Positions 23,479 through 31,968 of a DNA stretch of 64,000 nucleotides are shown here, one piece after another (within the stretch, counting starts at the first letter, position 1; each line of letters opens with the position of its first letter). This DNA is from Mycolicibacterium brisbanense (lineage in GTDB: Bacteria; Actinomycetota; Actinomycetes; Mycobacteriales; Mycobacteriaceae). The notes under the pieces were generated by a model. The model was not told the DNA's origin and did no database searches. It saw only the letters and a program-made list of their open reading frames with translations. The stretch covers positions 248,001 to 312,000 of the forward strand of contig NZ_BCSX01000035.1 in assembly GCF_001570425.1 (NCBI RefSeq). Direction: 5' to 3'. A program made the position numbers and the translations under genes.

Positions 23479-25233
23479 CTAGTACTTCCTTTCCATCGGC
23501 TCGTACCGCGTCTGGACCACGGGTTTGTAGTCCAACCGGATATCGGCCAGCAGACCGGGACCTTCCTTGTAGGCCATGGTGTGGCGCATGTAGTTGGTGT
23601 CGTCGCGGTTGGGGTAGTCCTCTCGGGCGTGCCCGCCGCGGGATTCCTTGCGGTTGAGTGCCCCGACCACAGTGACTTCGGCCAGTTCCAGCAGGAAGCC
23701 GAGCTCGATCGCTTCGAGCAGGTCGCTGTTGTAGCGCTTGCCCTTGTCGTGCACGGTGATCCGCGAGTAGCGCTCTTTGAGGGCGTGGATGTCGGTCAAC
23801 GCCTGCTTGAGGGTTTCCTCGGTGCGGAACACCGCGGCGTTGTTGTCCATCGACTGCTGCAGGGCGGTGCGGATGTCGGCGACGCGCTCGTTGCCGTGCT
23901 CGGAGAGGATGTCGGCGACCCAGCCCACGACCATGTCGGCGGGGTTGTCCGGCAGGTCGACGTGGTTGTGGTTGTTGGCGTATTCGGCGGCGGCGATACC
24001 GGCCCGGCGGCCGAACACGTTGATGTCCAGCAGCGAGTTGGTGCCGAGGCGGTTGGCGCCGTGCACCGACACGCAGGCGCATTCCCCAGCGGCGTACAGG
24101 CCGGGGATGACGTTGGTGTTGTCGCGCAGCACCTGGCCGTGCACGGTGGTGGGGATGCCGCCCATGACGTAGTGACACGTCGGGTAGACCGGCACCAGTT
24201 CGGTGACGGGATCCACGCCGAGGTAGGTGCGGGCGAATTCGGTGATGTCGGGCAGCTTGGCTTCCAGGACGTCTTCGCCGAGGTGGCGCACGTCGATGTA
24301 GACGTAGTCCTTGTTCGGTCCGGCGCCGCGGCCTTCGAGGACTTCGAGCACCATCGACCGGGCGACGATGTCGCGCGGCGCCAGGTCGACGATCGTCGGG
24401 GCGTAGCGCTCCATGAATCGCTCACCCTCGCCGTTGAGCAGGCGGCCGCCTTCACCGCGCACGGCTTCGGAGATCAGGATGCCCAGGCCGGCCAGGCCTG
24501 TCGGGTGGAACTGGTGGAACTCCATGTCTTCCAAGGGAAGTCCCTTGCGGAAGATGATGCCGAGGCCGTCACCGGTCAGCGTGTGGGCATTGGAGGTGGT
24601 CTTGTACATCCGGCCCGAACCGCCGGTGGCGAACACGATCGCCTTGGCGTGGAAGACGTGGATGTCGCCGGTCGCCAGCTCGTAGGCGATGACGCCGGTG
24701 GCAACCGGGCCCGCGGGGGTCTCGGTCAGTGCGACGTCGAGGGCGTAGAACTCGTTGAAGAACTCCACGTCGTGTTTGACGCAGTTTTGGTAGAGGGTCT
24801 GCAGGATCATGTGGCCGGTGCGGTCGGCCGCGTAGCAGGCGCGCCGCACCGGGGCTTTGCCGTGGTCGCGGGTGTGGCCGCCGAAGCGGCGCTGGTCGAT
24901 GCGGCCTTCGGGGGTGCGGTTGAACGGCATCCCCATCTTCTCCAGATCCAGGACGGCATCGATGGCCTCTTTGGCCATGATTTCCACGGCGTCCTGGTCG
25001 GCCAGGTAGTCGCCGCCCTTGACGGTGTCGAAGGTGTGCCATTCCCAGTTGTCTTCTTCGACATTGGCCAGCGCGGCGCACATGCCGCCCTGAGCCGCGC
25101 CGGTGTGGCTGCGCGTCGGGTAGAGCTTGGTGAGCACGGCCGTGCGGGCGCGGGGAGCGGCTTCGACCGCGGCGCGCATCCCGGCGCCGCCTGCGCCGAC
25201 GATGACGACGTCGTAGCGGTGGTGGTGAATCAT
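23479..25233 (-). CDS. sdhA: Succinate dehydrogenase flavoprotein subunit
   Basis: 584 residues. FAD fold VVIVGAGGAGMRAAVEA at the N terminus, the covalent FAD histidine in RSHTGAAQGG, the substrate-site motifs QFHPTGLAG and GGRLLNGEGERFMERYAP, and the C-terminal RxxR patterns RSGGHARED-like (RKESRGGHAREDYPNR). It oxidises succinate to fumarate and passes electrons to SdhB. A 4-base gap separates it from sdhD and none from sdhB. A very long open frame on the opposite strand (23581-25266) is a GC-codon shadow. Confidence 0.97.
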   Translation of the reverse strand: MIHHHRYDVVIVGAGGAGMRAAVEAAPRARTAVLTKLYPTRSHTGAAQGGMCAALANVEEDNWEWHTFDTVKGGDYLADQDAVEIMAKEAIDAVLDLEKMGMPFNRTPEGRIDQRRFGGHTRDHGKAPVRRACYAADRTGHMILQTLYQNCVKHDVEFFNEFYALDVALTETPAGPVATGVIAYELATGDIHVFHAKAIVFATGGSGRMYKTTSNAHTLTGDGLGIIFRKGLPLEDMEFHQFHPTGLAGLGILISEAVRGEGGRLLNGEGERFMERYAPTIVDLAPRDIVARSMVLEVLEGRGAGPNKDYVYIDVRHLGEDVLEAKLPDITEFARTYLGVDPVTELVPVYPTCHYVMGGIPTTVHGQVLRDNTNVIPGLYAAGECACVSVHGANRLGTNSLLDINVFGRRAGIAAAEYANNHNHVDLPDNPADMVVGWVADILSEHGNERVADIRTALQQSMDNNAAVFRTEETLKQALTDIHALKERYSRITVHDKGKRYNSDLLEAIELGFLLELAEVTVVGALNRKESRGGHAREDYPNRDDTNYMRHTMAYKEGPGLLADIRLDYKPVVQTRYEPMERKY

Positions 25234-25237
25234 GGTG

Positions 25238-25711
25238 TTAGCCCCCGATGTTGGCGTCGAAGGTGACCAGGACGTAGGTGCCCAGTACCAGGGTGAATCC
25301 TGTGGCCAAGAGCAGCAGTGAGTTCAGGTAGAACTTGGTCACGTTCTTGCGGGCGTAGTCGCCGATGATGGTGCGCATGCCGTTGGCGCCGTGGATCATG
25401 GCCAGCCACAGCAGGGCCATGTCCCAGATCTGCCAGAACGGCGAGGCCCAGCGTTGCGCGACGTAGTTGAAGTCGATGCGGTACACGCCGTCCTGCCACA
25501 TCAGCATGATGAACAGGTGCCCCAGTGCGAGGAAGACCAGCGCCACACCGGAGAAACGCATGAACAGCCAGGCGTACTTCTCGAAGTAGGGGATCCCGCG
25601 GGGGCGCCGGGGTGCGCGGGGGTGATCGAGGGCGGCGGGACGGTCGTGTTCGCGTTCGAGGACCGGGGCCACGCGGCCGAGGCGGGATTCGCCCGGCGTC
25701 GAGGCGCTCAC
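25238..25711 (-). CDS. sdhD: Succinate dehydrogenase membrane anchor subunit
   Basis: 157 residues from the GTG at 25711, which overlaps the sdhC stop (GTGA). Three membrane helices: FMRFSGVALVFLALGHLFIM, QIWDMALLWLAMIHGANGMR and LLLLATGFTLVLGTYVLV. The histidine in MIHGANGMR is the probable heme ligand. It binds quinone together with SdhC. Confidence 0.93.
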   Translation of the reverse strand: MSASTPGESRLGRVAPVLEREHDRPAALDHPRAPRRPRGIPYFEKYAWLFMRFSGVALVFLALGHLFIMLMWQDGVYRIDFNYVAQRWASPFWQIWDMALLWLAMIHGANGMRTIIGDYARKNVTKFYLNSLLLLATGFTLVLGTYVLVTFDANIGG

Positions 25712-26124
25712 AGGAATCGCTCCGTCATGTGCATACCCAGAACTCCTAGTCCGGCGATGAGTGCAACAGCGAACACGGTCACCGCCACGGCGAGCATGTG
25801 GCGTTGATAGCGCGGGCCCTGGGCCCAGAAGTCGATGAGGATGACCCGGATGCCGTTGAGCGCGTGGAAGAGCACCGCCGCGACCAGACCCATCTCCATC
25901 AAGCCCACGATCGGGGTCTTGTAGGTCTCGATGACCGAGTTGTAGGCCTGGGGGCTGACCCGCACCAAGGCGGTATCCAACACATGGACAAACAAAAAGA
26001 AGAAGATCGTCGCGCCGGTGATGCGATGCAACACCCACGACCACATTCCTGGATCTCCGCGATACAACGTGCGTCGCCGCGATTTCCCGGACCGCGCCGC
26101 CGGCACCTCCGCCTGAGTACTCAC
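25708..26124 (-). CDS. sdhC: Succinate dehydrogenase cytochrome b subunit
   Basis: 138 residues from the GTG at 26124, chosen because GGAGGG lies 4 bases upstream; the open frame runs further to 26247. Three membrane helices, with heme-region histidines in WVLHRITGATIFFFLFVHVL and VLFHALNGIRVILIDFWAQG. It is the first gene of sdhCDAB and divergent from cdd, as in M. tuberculosis. A second possible start is the ATG at about 26142. Confidence 0.92.
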   Translation of the reverse strand: MSTQAEVPAARSGKSRRRTLYRGDPGMWSWVLHRITGATIFFFLFVHVLDTALVRVSPQAYNSVIETYKTPIVGLMEMGLVAAVLFHALNGIRVILIDFWAQGPRYQRHMLAVAVTVFAVALIAGLGVLGMHMTERFL

Positions 26125-26259
26125 ATCGCCCTCCAACGCCATCGGTGGACGTTCGGGACCTGGTCTGCCGATTAGCCCCAAACCTCGGGGCGACTCTAAA
26201 CCCATTTGCACTGGCGAACGAATACGGTGTCGAGGTATGACGGGCAAAATGGGGGAAAG

Positions 26260-26276
26260 TTAGGTTTACCTATCCA
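26260..26276. promoter_or_regulatory. Weak iron-box-like sequence in the sdhC-cdd divergent region
   Basis: TTAGGTTTACCTATCCA shares the TTAGGTT and CCTA halves of the mycobacterial IdeR box, and contains TAGGT-TT-ACCTA as an inverted repeat. It lies in the 215-base gap between sdhC and cdd. It deviates at several consensus positions, so it is only a candidate for iron control of the iron-rich Sdh complex. Confidence 0.25.
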
Positions 26277-26339
26277 CATCACAAGTCGCTGACGCGGAGG
26301 TTTCGGAATGCATTCAGAGCCTATTCTCGGGGCGCTGAC

Positions 26340-26756
26340 GTGACGCGGGTAGTTGACTGGAAAGCGTTGCAAGAGAAGGCAATTGCTGTATCGGAGCGGG
26401 CGTACGCGCCATATTCGCAATTTCCGGTCGGCGCTGCCGCACTGGTCGACGACGGCCGCGTGGTCACCGGCTGCAATGTGGAGAATGTCTCATATGGCCT
26501 AGGTCTCTGTGCCGAGTGCGCTGTGGTCTGCAACCTGCATTCGTCGGGCGGCGGACGGCTGGTCGCGTTGAGCTGTGTCGGGCCCGACGGCGCGCTGCTG
26601 ATGCCGTGCGGCCGGTGTCGTCAGGTGCTGCTGGAACATGGCGGCCCGGAGTTGTTGATCGACCATCCGGTTGGCCCACGCCCGCTCGCCGAGTTGCTCC
26701 CCGATGCGTTCGGGCCCGACGACCTCGAGCGATCGGGCGGCCCGTCACGACCGTGA
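26340..26756 (+). CDS. cdd: Cytidine deaminase
   Basis: 138 residues from the GTG at 26340. It has the zinc site of tetrameric cytidine deaminases, C57-A-E59 (GLCAECAVV) plus PCGRC (C90, C93), and the substrate motif GCNVENVSYG. It deaminates cytidine and deoxycytidine to uridine forms for salvage. It is divergent from sdhC. In M. tuberculosis deoA follows directly; here an MFS/TetR pair intervenes. Confidence 0.95.
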   Translation: MTRVVDWKALQEKAIAVSERAYAPYSQFPVGAAALVDDGRVVTGCNVENVSYGLGLCAECAVVCNLHSSGGGRLVALSCVGPDGALLMPCGRCRQVLLEHGGPELLIDHPVGPRPLAELLPDAFGPDDLERSGGPSRP

Positions 26757-26767
26757 TGGCAAGCGGT

Positions 26768-28192
26768 TCAACGGCTCTCATCGGTGGCCGGCCGATCGCG
26801 GATCGGCCAGAGCGGTACCAGCAGTCCGCCCATCGCCGCGACGCCCGCCGCGATCCAAAACGCCACGGTGAAACCGGTGTCGACATCGGAGCGGGCTGCC
26901 CAGCCCATCAGCACCGCGGCCGCGAGTTGGCCGCCGAGCGCGCCGCCGACGGTGCGCGCCACCGTGTTCAGACCGTTGGCGCTGCCGCTCTGCGCCGGCG
27001 GGCAGGCGACATTGACCATCCTGGGCAGCGCCGCCATCGCCAAACCCCAACCGACGCTGGCGATGGCGTAGTACAGCACCGCATGCCACACCGATGCGTG
27101 GCCGACGGCCAGCAGCGCGGTGCCCGCGGCGGCAAGGGTCAGTCCCGCGGTCAGCGGGGCTCGCACCCCGAACCGGTCGGCCAGTGCCGGTGCGGCCCAA
27201 CTGGCCGGCATCGTCAGCAGCGTCCCGGGTACGAGGACCAGTGCAGCACCGGTCACCGATAGTCCGAACCCTTGGTTACCCGTGGGTAGTTCGGCCAGTT
27301 TGGGTAGTGCCACATACACCGCGAACTGGTTGACGCCGAGCAGCAGCGCACCCAGATGTGCTGCCGTCAGGGGCGGCTTGGTGAGCAAGCCGAGGTCCAC
27401 GATGGGATGGGCCACCCGCCGCTCGACGGCGACGAACACCGCCAGCATCACGACGGCGGTGCCGAACAGGCCGAGTACGCGAGAGCTCGTCCAGCCCCAC
27501 GCCGGTCCCTGGGTGACGGCGAGCAACAGTGCCAGCAGTCCCGCAGTCATCGTGGCGGTGCCCGCCATATCGAGCCTGCCGGGGAGGCGCTGGTGGCTCT
27601 CGGGAATCCACCGCGCCGTCATGATCAGGGCGGCCGACACCGGAATCGCGCCGATCGCGAACAGCCACCGCCACGACGCGTGGTCCACCACCAGGCCGCC
27701 GAGCAGCACGCCGACCCCGGCGGTGCCGGTCACCAGCCCGGATGCCACAGCCAGTCCCGCGTGAGCCCGCGGTGGCGGGAGGGCCTCACGCAGGATCGCG
27801 AACGTCAGGGGCAGCAGCGTGAGGCTCACACCCTGAACGGCCCGGCAGGCGATGAGCGTGCCGATGTCGGGCGCGGCGATCGAGGCCACTGTGGCAGCCA
27901 GGTAGATCGCCAGCATCCAGAGCAGCACCCGGCGCTTGCCGAACCTGTCGCCGATGCGGCTGACGACGGGCGTGACGACCGCGCTGGCCAGCAGCATCGC
28001 CGACAGCACGGCCCAGGATGCTGCTGTGGTGGTCGTGTGCAGATCGCGTTGCAGGACACCGATGGTCGGCACGAGCATGGTCTGCAGAAGCCCGTAGGAG
28101 ACGACGACCATGCACATCGCGGTGAGGACGCGTCCAGAACCGTACCGTCGGGTGGCCCCGGATGCGGCATGCTGGCGAGCGATGACGTCCAT
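26768..28192 (-). CDS. MFS drug/solute exporter (DHA2-like)
   Basis: 474 residues with about 12 to 14 membrane helices. The MFS loop motif SRIGDRFGKRRVLLWML follows helix 2, and the antiporter-type motif VASGLVTGTAGVGVLLGGLV marks helix 5, as in proton-driven multidrug exporters. It has an excellent ribosome site (GAAGGAG, 4 bases before the ATG). It is divergent from the TetR gene at 28286 with two GCGAAC palindromes between them, so it is a TetR-repressed efflux pump. Substrate unknown. Confidence 0.88.
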   Translation of the reverse strand: MDVIARQHAASGATRRYGSGRVLTAMCMVVVSYGLLQTMLVPTIGVLQRDLHTTTTAASWAVLSAMLLASAVVTPVVSRIGDRFGKRRVLLWMLAIYLAATVASIAAPDIGTLIACRAVQGVSLTLLPLTFAILREALPPPRAHAGLAVASGLVTGTAGVGVLLGGLVVDHASWRWLFAIGAIPVSAALIMTARWIPESHQRLPGRLDMAGTATMTAGLLALLLAVTQGPAWGWTSSRVLGLFGTAVVMLAVFVAVERRVAHPIVDLGLLTKPPLTAAHLGALLLGVNQFAVYVALPKLAELPTGNQGFGLSVTGAALVLVPGTLLTMPASWAAPALADRFGVRAPLTAGLTLAAAGTALLAVGHASVWHAVLYYAIASVGWGLAMAALPRMVNVACPPAQSGSANGLNTVARTVGGALGGQLAAAVLMGWAARSDVDTGFTVAFWIAAGVAAMGGLLVPLWPIRDRPATDESR

Positions 28193-28223
28193 GGATCTCC
28201 TTCATAAGAGGCCTGTCACGTGC

Positions 28224-28272
28224 GCGAACAGCGTTCGCAGCCGTTCTCACGTTAGCGCGAACACTGTTCGCG
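28224..28272. promoter_or_regulatory. Two GCGAAC palindromes between divergent MFS and tetR genes
   Basis: GCGAACAGCGTTCGC (28224-28238) and CGCGAACACTGTTCGCG (28256-28272) share GCGAAC/GTTCGC arms. The second is a perfect palindrome. Centre-to-centre distance is 33 bases, in a 93-base gap. These are the likely operators of the TetR protein at 28286. Confidence 0.65.
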
Positions 28273-28285
28273 TAGGGGGCTACCC

Positions 28286-28822
28286 ATGACGCAACCGCTG
28301 AACAGGGCGGCGATCGTGGCCGCAGCCCGCCGCATCGCTGACCGTGACGGCCTCGCCGAGCTGACGCTGCGCCGCATCGCGGGCGAGCTCGGCACCGGTG
28401 CGGCATCGCTCTACCGGCACATCGCTGACCGGCAGGAGCTGTTGCTCCTGCTCGTCGAGGATCTGGTGGCCGGCTATCCGCTACTCGACCCTGCGGGCGT
28501 CGCCCCGGTGGAGGCGGTGGTCAGGCAATGGCACGCCATGTACGACCACCTCGTCGCGCACGCGTGGAGCGGACCCGTCATCGCCGACGGCGACTACGCG
28601 CTGCCATCGGCGAAACCGGTGGCCGACCACTGCATGGCACTGCTGCGCGGCGCGGGCCTCGACGACGCGGCCGCGCAACGCGTCTACCGCGCCGCGTGGC
28701 GCCTGATCATCGGTCACCTGATGTCCCGGCATCCGTTCGGGCATTTGCAGGGCGCTCCGCCCCAGCAGGACGATTTCGACTGGGCGCTACGGACATTGCT
28801 GCGGGGCGCGCTCGCCGAGTGA
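28286..28822 (+). CDS. TetR-family regulator of the MFS exporter
   Basis: 178 residues. HTH at about 8-55 (IVAAARRIADRDGLAELTLR, then GELGTGAASLYRHIADRQEL). The C-terminal part resembles TetR_C_1/TetR_C_33 ligand domains of tetracycline-type repressors. It is divergent from the exporter, with paired operators between, a classic repressor-pump arrangement. It ends just upstream of deoA in the same direction. Confidence 0.87.
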   Translation: MTQPLNRAAIVAAARRIADRDGLAELTLRRIAGELGTGAASLYRHIADRQELLLLLVEDLVAGYPLLDPAGVAPVEAVVRQWHAMYDHLVAHAWSGPVIADGDYALPSAKPVADHCMALLRGAGLDDAAAQRVYRAAWRLIIGHLMSRHPFGHLQGAPPQQDDFDWALRTLLRGALAE

Positions 28823-28840
28823 GCGGCTAGGATTTGCGCC

Positions 28841-30124
28841 ATCGACGCCCCCACCATCATCCGAACCAAGCGCGACGGCGGTGTGCTGTCCGACGCGGCC
28901 ATCGACTGGGTTATCGCCGGCTATACGCATGGCCGGGTTGCCGACGAGCAGATGTCGGCGCTGCTGATGGCGATCTTCCTGCGTGGCATGACGCCCGCTG
29001 AGATCGCCCGGTGGACCGCGGCGATGGTGGCGTCGGGGGAGCGGTTCGACTTCACCGATCTGCGCCGGGCCGGTAAGCCACTGGCCCTGGTGGACAAGCA
29101 CTCGACCGGCGGGGTCGGCGACAAGATCACCATCCCGCTCGTCCCGGTCGTGCTGGCCTGCGGCGGCAGCGTGCCGCAGGCCGCCGGACGCGGCCTCGGA
29201 CACACCGGTGGCACGCTCGACAAGCTCGAGGCGATTCCCGGATTCACCGCCGAGCTGTCCAAAGACCGTATCCGTCAACAGCTTTGCGATGTCGGCGCGG
29301 CCATCTTCGCGGCCGGGGACCTGGCACCGGCCGACCGCAAGATCTATGCGCTGCGCGACGTCACCGCCACCACCGAATCGCTGCCGCTCATCGCCAGCTC
29401 GGTGATGAGCAAGAAGCTCGCCGAAGGCGCCGAAGCGCTGGTCCTCGACGTCAAGGTCGGGCGCGGCGCGTTCCTCAAGACCGAGGCCGAATCCCGCGAG
29501 CTCGCCACCACGATGGTGAATCTCGGCACCGCCAACGGAGTTCCGACCCGGGCCCTGCTGACCGATATGGACCGGCCCTTGGGGCGCACGGTCGGCAACG
29601 CGGTCGAGGTGGCCGAGTCGCTGGAGGTGCTCGCAGGCGGCGGGCCGCCCGACGTGGTCGAGCTCACGGTGGCGCTGGCCGCCGAGATGCTCGCTGCTGC
29701 CGGCATCGACGGCGTCGACCCGGCCGCGACGCTGCGCGACGGTTCGGCGATGGACCGCTTCCGGCATCTGGTGACCGCTCAGGGCGGCGATCTGTCCCAG
29801 CCACTACCCGTGGGCGCCTGCTCGGAGACGGTCACCGCAGCCCGCGGCGGCGTGATGGGCGATATCGACGCCATGGGTGTGGCGATGGCGGCCTGGCGAC
29901 TGGGCGCGGGCCGTGCCCAACCGGGCGACCCCGTGCAAGCGGGCGCCGGGGTCCGGATTCACCGCACGCCGGGCGAGCCGGTAGCGGCCGGTGACCCGGT
30001 CTTCACGCTCTACACCGACACTGCCGACCGGCTGCCTGCGGCGCTGGCCGAACTCGAGGGGGCGTGGGCGCTCGGGGATACCGCGCCGGTGCTTCGCCCG
30101 CTGATCATCGACCGGATCGGCTGA
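28841..30124 (+). CDS. deoA: Thymidine phosphorylase with apparent non-standard start codon
   Basis: About 427 residues if translation begins at ATC 28841 (IDAPTIIRTKRDGG). Glycosyltransferase family 3 motifs: KHSTGGVGDKITIPLVPVV (the phosphate/pyrimidine loop), GRGLGHTGGTLDKLEAIPG, and YALRDVTATTESLPLIASSV. It cleaves thymidine to thymine and deoxyribose-1-phosphate. The first conventional start is GTG 28883, but that would remove IIRTKRDGGVLSD, which is conserved in this family. In-frame codons back to the TetR stop at 28820 include only ATT 28832 and ATC 28841 as near-cognate starts. AGGA at 28829-28832 lies 8 bases before the ATC. TAGGAT at 28828 also looks like a -10 box. A sequencing error is an alternative explanation. 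Confidence 0.85.
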   Translation: MDAPTIIRTKRDGGVLSDAAIDWVIAGYTHGRVADEQMSALLMAIFLRGMTPAEIARWTAAMVASGERFDFTDLRRAGKPLALVDKHSTGGVGDKITIPLVPVVLACGGSVPQAAGRGLGHTGGTLDKLEAIPGFTAELSKDRIRQQLCDVGAAIFAAGDLAPADRKIYALRDVTATTESLPLIASSVMSKKLAEGAEALVLDVKVGRGAFLKTEAESRELATTMVNLGTANGVPTRALLTDMDRPLGRTVGNAVEVAESLEVLAGGGPPDVVELTVALAAEMLAAAGIDGVDPAATLRDGSAMDRFRHLVTAQGGDLSQPLPVGACSETVTAARGGVMGDIDAMGVAMAAWRLGAGRAQPGDPVQAGAGVRIHRTPGEPVAAGDPVFTLYTDTADRLPAALAELEGAWALGDTAPVLRPLIIDRIG

Positions 30125-30143
30125 CTGAAACGCCGCAGGCGCC

Positions 30144-31001
30144 TCACGATGCGTAGAGCCGCGTGACGGCGTCGATGAGATCGTCGAGCCCTTCCGGGCG
30201 GTCGTCGTGTCGCCACACCAGCCGCACGGCGATGCGCGGCCCGTCTTTGATCGGCCGGTAGGTGACGCCGGGCCGCGGATGGTGGTGTGCGGTTGCCTCG
30301 GCCGTCGTACCGACGCCCCGGCCCGCGGCGATGGCATCCAGCCAGCTGTCGATGTTGGTGGACTCGACGAACCGTGGTTGATGCTCGGCGTCGCTCCACA
30401 ACTGGCTGCTGGTGGTGCCGACCCGGGGATCGATGATCACCGTGCGTTCGGCGATCTCGGCCATGCTCAGCTGACGCCGCCTCGACCACTGCGGATCGTC
30501 GGACGCGAACGCGGCCAGGCGTCGTTCCAGACCGACCACCACCGAGTCGAACCGTTTGTCGTCGCCCGGTCGCCGCACGATCGCGACGTCGCACAATCCC
30601 TCGGACAGGCCCGCGGTAGGCGAGTCGTGGCGCACCAACTCGAGCTCGAGGGAGTCGTGCTGCTCGGCCCAATCCCGTTGCAGCCGTGCGGTATGGCGTC
30701 CGAGTGCCGCCCACGCGTAGCCGAGGCGCAGCACGCCGTGGCGCGAGGTGACGAACTCGGTGAACTTCTCGGCCTCCGCGAGCACCCGGCGGGCGTGTGG
30801 CAGCAGTTGTTGGCCCGTGCTGGTCAGTTCGCAGCCTCGTGGCACCCGGCGAAGCAATCGGTTCCCGACGGCCTTCTCCAGCGCCGCGATGGTGCGCGAG
30901 ACCGCGGCCTGTGAGACGTACAGCTGGGCAGCCGCGTCGGTGAACGACCCGGTGTCGGCGGCGGTCACGAAGAACCGGAGCTCGCGCAGACTCCACTCCA
31001 T
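30144..31001 (-). CDS. LysR-family regulator, divergent from EamA transporter
   Basis: 285 residues from the ATG at 31001. HTH at about 1-60 (LRELRFFVTAADTGSFTDAA, QLYVSQAAVSRTIAALEKAV). The C-terminal LysR substrate domain contains RRVPRGCELTSTGQQLLPHA and VIIDPRVGTTSSQLW. It is divergent from the DMT transporter at 31071 with 69 bases between, so it probably activates or represses that gene in response to the exported or imported solute. It is convergent with deoA. Confidence 0.87.
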   Translation of the reverse strand: MEWSLRELRFFVTAADTGSFTDAAAQLYVSQAAVSRTIAALEKAVGNRLLRRVPRGCELTSTGQQLLPHARRVLAEAEKFTEFVTSRHGVLRLGYAWAALGRHTARLQRDWAEQHDSLELELVRHDSPTAGLSEGLCDVAIVRRPGDDKRFDSVVVGLERRLAAFASDDPQWSRRRQLSMAEIAERTVIIDPRVGTTSSQLWSDAEHQPRFVESTNIDSWLDAIAAGRGVGTTAEATAHHHPRPGVTYRPIKDGPRIAVRLVWRHDDRPEGLDDLIDAVTRLYAS

Positions 31002-31070
31002 TACCAAAGCGTATGGCAGCGCTGAAACATGCACTAGGTTTATGGCACTGGCCATCCTTACCGTGGCCGC

Positions 31071-31961
31071 ATGAATACCGTCGACACCATCGAGCGTCCG
31101 GTCGCCCCGGCGGCTGCGCGGCGGCGCGGCGCAGGGTTCGCGTTGATGGCGGCGAGTTCGGCTTCGAATCAGATCGGCGCCGCGCTGGGCGCGTCGGCGT
31201 TCGGGGCGATCGGCCCCATCGGTGTGGTCGCCGTTCGGCAGATCGTCACCGCGCTCGTGCTGGTGCCCGTGGTGCGCCCGCGACTGCGGGGACTGCGCGC
31301 GGACCAGTGGCGCCCGATCCTGGCCCTGGCGGTGGTGCTCGGCGTGATGAACCTCTGCCTGTACGCCGCGATCGAGCGCATCGGGCTGGGTCTTGCCGTC
31401 ACGCTGGAATTCCTCGGCCCGCTGACCGTCGCGGTCGCCAGTTCGCGACGCGTCATGGACATCGCGGGCGCCGTGCTGGCCGGGATCGGCGTGGTGATCC
31501 TCACCGACCCGGGGCCCACCACCGACGTCGTCGGCATCGCCCTCGGCCTGCTTGCGGCGACCGCCTGGGGTCTCTACATCCTGCTCAACCGCACCCTGGG
31601 CCTGCGGCTCCCCGGATTGCAGGGCACCGCCGTGACCAGTCTGGTCGCCGTGGCGGTGTGGATTCCGATCGCCGTGGTGTGGTTCAGCTTCCACGTGCCG
31701 ACCGCCGCCGCGGTGGTGCTCGCGCTCGCCTGCGGAATGCTGTCGTCGATCGTGCCCTACGTCGCCGATCTGCTCGCGCTGCGCCGCGTACCGGCCCACA
31801 TCTTCGGCACGTTCACGAGTATCAATCCGATCTGGGCGGCCCTGGCCGGCTGGCTGCTGCTGCGCCAACCGCTGGACGTCCACGAGTGGGCCGGTATTGG
31901 TCTGATCGTCATCAGCAACGGTGTGGTTTCGTCTGCGCAGTTGCGCCGCCGTCGCGGATGA
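31071..31961 (+). CDS. EamA/RhtA-type DMT-superfamily transporter
   Basis: 296 residues with about ten membrane helices in two EamA repeats, the first ending LDIAGAVLAGIGVVILTDP-like and the second IFGTFTSINPIWAALAGWLL. It resembles RhtA/YdcZ-type exporters of amino acids such as threonine and homoserine, or of nucleosides and metabolites. The gene starts at ATG 31071 and ends 7 bases before add, so it may share a transcript with add. Control by the divergent LysR protein is likely. Confidence 0.85.
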   Translation: MNTVDTIERPVAPAAARRRGAGFALMAASSASNQIGAALGASAFGAIGPIGVVAVRQIVTALVLVPVVRPRLRGLRADQWRPILALAVVLGVMNLCLYAAIERIGLGLAVTLEFLGPLTVAVASSRRVMDIAGAVLAGIGVVILTDPGPTTDVVGIALGLLAATAWGLYILLNRTLGLRLPGLQGTAVTSLVAVAVWIPIAVVWFSFHVPTAAAVVLALACGMLSSIVPYVADLLALRRVPAHIFGTFTSINPIWAALAGWLLLRQPLDVHEWAGIGLIVISNGVVSSAQLRRRRG

Positions 31962-31968
31962 TGGAGCG

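Noticed and set aside
23581..25266. 561-codon open frame on the plus strand opposite sdhA
   Set aside because: Its translation is low-complexity (runs of V, G, A, D, H) and mirrors sdhA codons on the other strand. High-GC third positions create such shadows; sdhA is certain.
28841..28885. deoA truncated at GTG 28883 as a short or broken gene
   Set aside because: The conserved N-terminal sequence is intact in frame upstream, so a non-standard start or sequence error is more likely than a broken gene.
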